A stretch of 64,000 nucleotides of DNA, taken from contig CM043700.1 in assembly GCA_023935145.1 (NCBI GenBank), positions 105,306,400 through 105,370,399 on the forward strand. Reading direction: 5' to 3'. Position numbers and translations under genes: made by a program. This DNA comes from Bretschneidera sinensis (lineage: Eukaryota > Streptophyta > Magnoliopsida > Brassicales > Akaniaceae). The notes beneath the pieces were generated by a model, which was not told the DNA's origin, ran no database searches, and saw only the letters and a list, made by a program, of their open reading frames with translations. Positions within the stretch are counted from its first letter, which is position 1; each line of letters opens with the position of its first letter. This document shows, one piece after another, positions 58,788 to 64,000 of the stretch.

Positions 58788-59739
58788 TGACAAGATGCCC
58801 AGGTGGTGATCTTCCAAACACCTAAGTCTAGAATGACTTGTAAAGAAAAGATACAGCAATCGAAAGCAAGAAAGAAAAGAAGACAAACGATTTGTTATCG
58901 AGGTTCGACAATAGCTTACGCCCCCGTGAGTTCTTCTGAACTCTCTGCACTAAATTAATGGTTCTTTACAATTCAGCAACCCTCTCCAAGAAACCTCAAG
59001 TTCTTGAAGAACAAAGAAGAGAACAAGAAATACTTTATCACTTTTTATACTAATCTCTCTTCTTTACAACCAGCCTCTCTACAATGAGTCCCTCTTGTAT
59101 GTCTATGTCTTTGCACTCTCACACAATTCTCTCATTCACACACATGTCTCACAAGTTACATCACATCACATTCTTGTGTTATCACACCCTTGAGATTGAA
59201 CCTAGGTGACCCTTTATATAGTGCACCACTTCTTGTCCAATCTTGTGTGTCATTCTCCACCCTTAGATCTTGATGACCAATCAACCATGGCCCTCCATCA
59301 ATCCTAAGTGATGCTGTGCATTTTAACCTTGCACCCACGCACTTAACAAGAGGCTGAAATAAGCTGTCCATGTGTGCATCAGTGTGCCTAGCGCCTAAGC
59401 ATTGAACGGGGGGCGGTGAGGCGCTAGGCAAAGCCCCTTTGCACCATGTTTTGGATGGTGCAGTGCTGGTGGAGGGGCAATGCGGCACTGCCCTTCTTCA
59501 AACTACATCCTTGCTAGGCAGTGCGGTGCTGGTGAAGGGGTGGTGCGGCGCACACTGATGCTGCCCTTCACACAACAGTGCGCACTACTTTGCTTTGTTG
59601 ATTAGGGGTGTGCACACACACACAAATGGATGCACACACATGTGTGCACTCCTTTAACATGTTGAAATTTATTCTTCCAACCTTGGCTTAGACTTTAACC
59701 ATGTTTGAACCATGTTTAAACCTTGGACAAATACCAACA
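58788..59739 (-). repeat. 3' LTR of the copia element
   Basis: In element orientation it starts TGTTGGTATTTGTCC directly after a purine run (GACAAAGGTAGAGA) and ends about GCATCTTGTCA. It includes a CA-rich microsatellite (about 59616-59650). The inner end at 58788 is inferred from CA and the return to integrase sequence; it may be off by some bases. The open frame at 59156-59488 lies inside it and is not a gene. Confidence 0.7.
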
Positions 59740-59936
59740 ATCTCTACCTTTGTCTAACTGTTTAAACCTGAACAATTGTGCAGAGAGCTTCAGGATCCAA
59801 ACTCATCTTGAGTCACCAATTAACCGAATCCAATCCTAAGTAGTCCAAGGCAATGACTGAACTTACTTAGAGGTAGGACTTTAGTACCTAAATCCGCAAG
59901 ATTTTCTTCTATGGCTACCTTGTCCACATGGATGCA

Positions 59937-60620
59937 TCATTTCGTAACATTTTCCCGAATGAAATGATACCGAACATCCATGTGTTTTGCCCTCTCATGG
60001 AACGTCAGATTCTTACACAAGTGCAATGCACTTTGACTATCCGAAAACACCACAACTTGTTCCTCCAGTACCTTCAACTCTTCCAGCAACCCTTTGCACC
60101 ATATAACTTCCTTAATGGCCTCCGTAGCAGCTATGTATTCAGCCTCGGTTGTTGAGAGTGCTACCACTAGCTGCAACTGAGCCTTCCAACTTATATAACA
60201 TCCATTTAAGTTGAAGAAATAGGAGGTAATCGATCTCGTTTTATCTCGGTCTGCTTCATAGTCTGAATCCACAAAACCCTCAAGGTAGATGGACTTACCC
60301 CTCTTCTCATAAATCAGCCCTACTTTTGGGCTTCCCTTCAAGTACCTCAGCAACCACTTCATCCCAAGCCAATGCTCCTTTCCGAGATTACTCATAAACC
60401 TACTGAGGACACTCATTGCATGAGCAATGTCAGGTCTAGTGCTTACCATGGTGAACATAGCAGAACTAACCGCACTAGAGTAAAGGAATTTTTCCATTTC
60501 CTTCTTCTCCGCCTCCGATCTAGGACATTGATCACTGAAGAACTTGAAATGACCAGCAAGGGGAACCTTCATTGGTTTGCTATCATTCATAGAGAATTTA
60601 GATATCATCTTCTCTATGTA
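59937..60620 (-). pseudogene. Copia RNase H and polyprotein C-terminus
   Basis: Reads SAMFTMVSTRPDIAHAM, WLLRYLKGSPKVGL, FVDSDYEADRDKTRS with its acidic residue, ALSTTEAEYIAATEAIKE with E, and FSDSQSALHLCKN with D. It ends ENVTK with a stop at 59937. It is open for 223 codons and is the best preserved part of this element. Confidence 0.92.
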
Positions 60621-60624
60621 GGAA

Positions 60625-61636
60625 GTTTAAGAGATCTTCAATCTGTTTCTCTCCCTTTCCCGGATGATACACATCCCAAGGATCTTCTGTGCATGGCCAA
60701 GATCCTTCATCTCAACTCACTGAGTTGAGCCTTTAATTTTCTTATCCTCTCCATACTGCTCCCAACCAGCAATATGTCATCAATATAGATGAGGATGATC
60801 ACCACTTCCTCAACCTTCTAGCCCTTATAGTACAAGCACGAATCATAGTAGCTCCTCATGAAACCTAGGTTGATTACAGAGGAATCAAACCTCTTATTCC
60901 ATTGTCGAGGTAATTGCTTCAGGCCATAGAGAGATTTCTTCAATTTGCACACCAACTCTCCTTGCCTTTCTTCCTCATAGCCTTCGGGTTGCCTCATGAA
61001 AATGGTCTCATCAAGCTCTCCATGTAAGAACACTATCTTCACATCCATTTGCTCGATTTCCTAATCAAATTGGACCACCAATGCTAAGACTATCTGTATC
61101 ATCTTGTACTTCACAACCACTGAGAAGATTTTGGTGAAATCTATGCCTTCTTTTTGTGTGAACCCCTTCACCACTAGCCTAGCTTTATACCGGACTTCAT
61201 CCCCTAGAGAATTCCCTTCTTTGATCTTGTAGATCCATCTACAATCGACAACTCTCTGTTTTTCTAGTTTGGGCACCAACTCCCAAGAGTTGTTCTTCAT
61301 CAAAGAATCCGTTTCTTCCTCTATAGCCAGCTGCCACTTTGACGAATCCTTACACTCCATGGCATCCATATAAGTTTCTAGTTCAACCTTTCCTTCTATC
61401 CAAGGAGCTGCTACATTAGCATCCGTAAACCCATATCTCAAAGGTGGTCTAACCACCCTCCTTCCCCGGTCTCTTGTGAGCTGGTAGTCATTATGACTTG
61501 CTGCATCAACCTCTTCTTGTTCAGCCTCTTCTTTAGTTTCTTGAGCTTGGCCTTCATCCAAGGGCTCTACCTGGTCCGAACTCTTTTGCGTCCTTTGCTC
61601 TACCTGAACTGAATTCTCCTTGATGCGATACTCCAC
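60625..61636 (-). pseudogene. Copia reverse transcriptase
   Basis: 61061-61636 gives the linker, WQLAIEEETDSL, NNSWELV, CRWIYKIK and KARLVVKGFTQKEGIDF. A TAG stop then leads to 60818-61048 with QMDVKIVFLHGEL, QPEGYE and SLYGLKQLPRQW. The catalytic segment YIDDILLVG lies just after another stop near 60815, and the rest is out of frame to about 60625. All RT motifs are recognisable, but at least two stops and a frameshift break it. Confidence 0.9.
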
Positions 61637-61651
61637 AACTTCTGGACTGGT

Positions 61652-62620
61652 TTACTCACTAGCCCCTGTAGGGTTAGTTTTCTCCAAGTAGGGAAATAAT
61701 AATTCATTAAAAATAACATCCCTACTTATAATGAGTTTCATGCCCTTCTTTTCTAAGGACCACAACCTATATCCCTTAACCCCATCACCATATCCTAGAA
61801 ATACACATTTTCTAGACCTTGGGCTAAGTTTATCCTCCTTTTGATGTGCATATGCAGCACACCCAAAAGTCCTAAGGCTGTTTAATTCAGAGGGTTTCCC
61901 ACTCCACATCTCCATGGGAGTCTTGAGCTCTAAAGCTCTAGAGGGTGATCTTTTCACCAAGTATGCAGCTGTAACTACAGCTTCTCCCCAAAAATATTTT
62001 GGTAAACCGGACCCTATTAACATGCACCTAACCTTTTCCATAAGGGCTCTATTCATCCTCTCAGCAACTCCATTTCGTTGAGGTGTTTTCACAACCGTTT
62101 TATGCCTTAGAATGCCATTTAATTCACAAAATTTATCAAAATCCTTGCTGCAAAATTCTAAGCCATTATCAGTTCATAAAGCCTTAATTACCCTACCTGT
62201 TTGAGTTTCCAGCAACTTCTTCCACAAAACAAATTTATTCAAGGCATCTGATTTATTTCTAAGTAAATAAACCCACACTTTTCTTGAATAATCATCAATT
62301 AAAGACAGAAAGTAAAAGTTACCTCCCTATATTAGAGTTCTTGCTGATCCTCAAAGGTCCGAATGAATGTAGTCAAGAATCCCTTTAGACTTGTGCACTC
62401 TGGTGTTGAAGCTGACCCGGTGTTGCTTCTCAAGAACATAACACTTGCAGAAATCAAGTTCATCTACTTTGTTTCCACCAAGTAGGCCATCCTTGCTGAG
62501 AACTTGCAGGCCCTCTTCGCTCATATGTCCCAAGTGAGTGTGCCAAAGGGCTGCCTCATCCATCTCAACCATCAAGCTTGTTGCTTAATCCTTGATCTCC
62601 ATGTCTCAGATCATCTCATA
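61652..62620 (-). pseudogene. Copia integrase
   Basis: The GAG-pre-integrase segment (62351-62575: LWHTHLGHMSEEGL, CKCYVLEKQHRVSF) holds the His/Cys residues. The catalytic core follows, with DDYSRKVWVY and a stop near TDNGLEF at about 62180, then 61652-62092: KTPQRNGVAERMNR with the third acidic residue, LPKYFWGEAV, FGCAAYAH and KCVFLGYGDGVKGYRLW. Stops at about 62178 and 62355 and at the end (61652) break it. Confidence 0.9.
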
Positions 62621-62859
62621 GAGTCCATCCTTCATTGTTGCTTTGATCACTACCAAAGATCCCTTGGTTACCTTGATCTTTCCTCTCTCTATCTTCCATG
62701 TGTATCCCATGGAATCCAGATCAAATTCCTCCTCAAATCCAGGAGATATCTCACATCTTTTAGCAGCCTTGTTAGTCCATTAAACATCCTCACCTGGATG
62801 TCTCTCGTGCCCCTAACTTAGTAAGAAATACCATTCCCCAAGAAAACCCTTTCATCATT

Positions 62860-63060
62860 GGTTTCCTTGAAATTCTTGAACTAACTCCGGTGAGGGCACA
62901 TGTGATGAGTGCACCGGGTATCCAAGATTCATTTTCCGCTGCCTTCTTGCCCCTTGCTCACACTTGAGCATACAACAAGAACATCATCATCTTGCTGTTC
63001 TGTTTTGGCAACCAAAGCCTCTCCATTCCTGGTACGGCTTCTTCCTCTATCCCTCATCTT
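62860..63060 (-). pseudogene. Copia zinc knuckle and protease remnant
   Basis: A zinc-knuckle remnant reads C-F followed by two stops, then HKEGHVKKD. The protease active site near 62920 reads WILDTRCTHHMCPH, where the usual D-S/T-G triplet has arginine in place of glycine. Both should be inactive. Confidence 0.75.
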
Positions 63061-63069
63061 CTCCTTGAA

Positions 63070-63774
63070 ATCTTTCTTGACATGACCCTCTTTATGTTAT
63101 TAGAAACATCTCCGATGGCTTTCTCCTCTAGCTCTGTCCAAGTAGTAGCCGTGCATGTTACTGTGCACTCTCCCATGGCTCTCTCCTCTACCTCTGTCCC
63201 GGTAGTAGCCATGTATGTTGCTGTGCACTCTCCCATGGCTCTCTCCTCTAACTCTGTCTCGATAGTAGCCATGCATGTTGTTGTGCATTCTCCCATGGCT
63301 CTCTCCTCTACCTCTATCTCGGTAGTAGCCATGGTTGCTGCCATACCGAGTTGCTGGCCTTCTTTTAAAGAATAACCCTTTACCACTTGATGCACTCCTT
63401 ATCTTGCCATCAAGATCATCTTGCAACTCTTCATTAAGATCAAATTTAAAAGCAAAGATTCGTTTATGAAGATACCTCTTATTAGGGAGAGTCTTGGCAA
63501 GAAACAACTCATCTAGTTTCTTCCAAATTGCAACTGGATTTTTCGAGTCTCCGCACTCCCTTGTGACATTATCAGACAAGTGCAAGAAGATGGTGTTGTA
63601 TGCCATCTTCTTCATCTCATTCCACTGGTCCTCTGTGGTACTTGCTGGAAAAACATTATCTTCTCCAAGAGCTAAGTCCACTTTCTATTGCACTAGAACC
63701 GCCTTGATCTTCCACTTCCACAGGGAAAAATCTTCCTTTCCATCAAGCTTCTCAATACCGAAATTTGAACCCAT
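63070..63774 (-). pseudogene. gag: Copia Gag with a 20-residue basic repeat
   Basis: Starts at ATG 63774 (MGSNFGIEKLDG), has a TAG stop at 63685-63687, then 63100-63681: VFPASTTEDQWNEMKKM, IWKKLDELFLAKTLPNK and RIFAFKFDLNEEL. The usual core after the FKF block is deleted; the frame goes to SASSGKG and then four copies of a 20-residue unit of the type HGYYRDRGRGESHGRVHSNM (63117-63345, 60-bp period). The repeat is basic and rich in R, G, H and Y, as expected for nucleic-acid binding. Confidence 0.85.
63117..63345. repeat. 60-bp in-frame tandem repeat, about 3.8 copies
   Basis: The unit CTCTCCTCTACCTCTGTCCC followed by GGTAGTAGCCATG repeats at 63121, 63181, 63241 and 63301 with few changes. 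It keeps the gag frame open. Confidence 0.95.
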
Positions 63775-63779
63775 CTTGC

Positions 63780-64000
63780 GGAGATGATCCCTTGATTTAT
63801 GCAGTACTTATAAATGTTTTCCAACTTCTTCTAAACCTCAAGAACATAGATCGAAGATGGATCTTAATACTGTTCTTGAATCACCCTCAAGAACATGATC
63901 AGATCTTGATTTTTACACCGTTCTTGAATCACCCAAGAAGTTTACCCTTGGAGTCTTGCTCCAATACCTTCTTGTTCTTGCTCCGACACCTAGTTGTACA
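63780..64000 (-). other. Copia leader region
   Basis: Non-coding sequence upstream of the copia gag, with repeated GTTCTTGAATCACCC and CAAGAACA-type segments. The primer site is not reached before the window ends. Confidence 0.6.

Larger units (their letters stand above)
58788..64000 (-). mobile_element. Ty1/copia retrotransposon (Tork-like), 5' end outside window
   Basis: 3' LTR (58788-59739), PPT, RNase H, RT, integrase, protease and gag follow from left to right, so the element is in minus orientation with copia order (integrase before RT). It is inserted in element F. The 5' LTR and primer site are beyond 64000. Frameshifts and stops make it defective. Confidence 0.9.

Noticed and set aside
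59156..59488. 110-codon ORF
   Set aside because: It lies within the copia LTR and has no recognisable motif.
60372..63787. Plus-strand ORFs at 60372-60728, 62504-62821, 62992-63375 and 63494-63787
   Set aside because: They are antisense to recognisable copia RNase H, integrase and gag sequence.

Overview
This is a repeat-dominated stretch of a plant nuclear genome, most likely a eudicot. It is AT-rich and has long plant-type LTR retrotransposons primed by tRNA-Asp, an L1-type LINE remnant, a RICESLEEPER-like hAT transposon and a Tork-like copia element. I see only one probable host gene, a small two-exon membrane protein at about 53.6-54.0 kb on the minus strand. No rRNA, tRNA, CRISPR array or bacterial-type operon is visible. 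The species cannot be fixed from this window.

The first 39.8 kb centres on a five-layer nest. A 48-bp tandem repeat array (5557-5770 and 37634-39810) was split by Athila-like element C (5771-37633, TSD CATGT). The 3' LTR of C was split by element B (14096-37453, TSD ACACT). The 3' untranslated part of B was split by element A (18674-34786, TSD TTAGC/TTAAC). The integrase of A was split by element D (25035-31377, TSD CCACC). All four lie on the plus strand. Only A has gag, protease, RT, RNase H and integrase, and its frame is broken by stops and frameshifts. B keeps gag and protease, D keeps gag only, and C keeps gag and protease followed by an unrelated ORF resembling the putative plant transposon protein family. 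A fifth Athila-like element, E (1-4784, minus strand), is a deletion derivative that sits in an older LTR relic (4785-5556).

To the right of the array lie an LTR-like segment (39811-40390), a 5'-truncated LINE (40390-41690) and AT-rich DNA without genes. Next is a degenerate hAT element (about 43.66-50.77 kb, minus strand) whose dimerisation domain is interrupted by a 2.2-kb solo LTR (44561-46767, TSD CCCCG). The host gene follows. The window ends with Athila-like element F (55514-58787, minus strand), cut by a Tork-like copia element (58788 to beyond 64000, minus strand).

The most interesting non-coding signals recur across these elements. They are a hairpin just before the polypurine tract with a compensatory pair change, a hairpin plus second polypurine tract further upstream, a post-integrase hairpin, and 14-bp palindromes centred on TCGA in LTRs of otherwise different families. 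The likely working relationship is parasitic: gag-only and gag-protease elements (B, C, D, E) probably depended on the pol of relatives such as A and share its cis signals.
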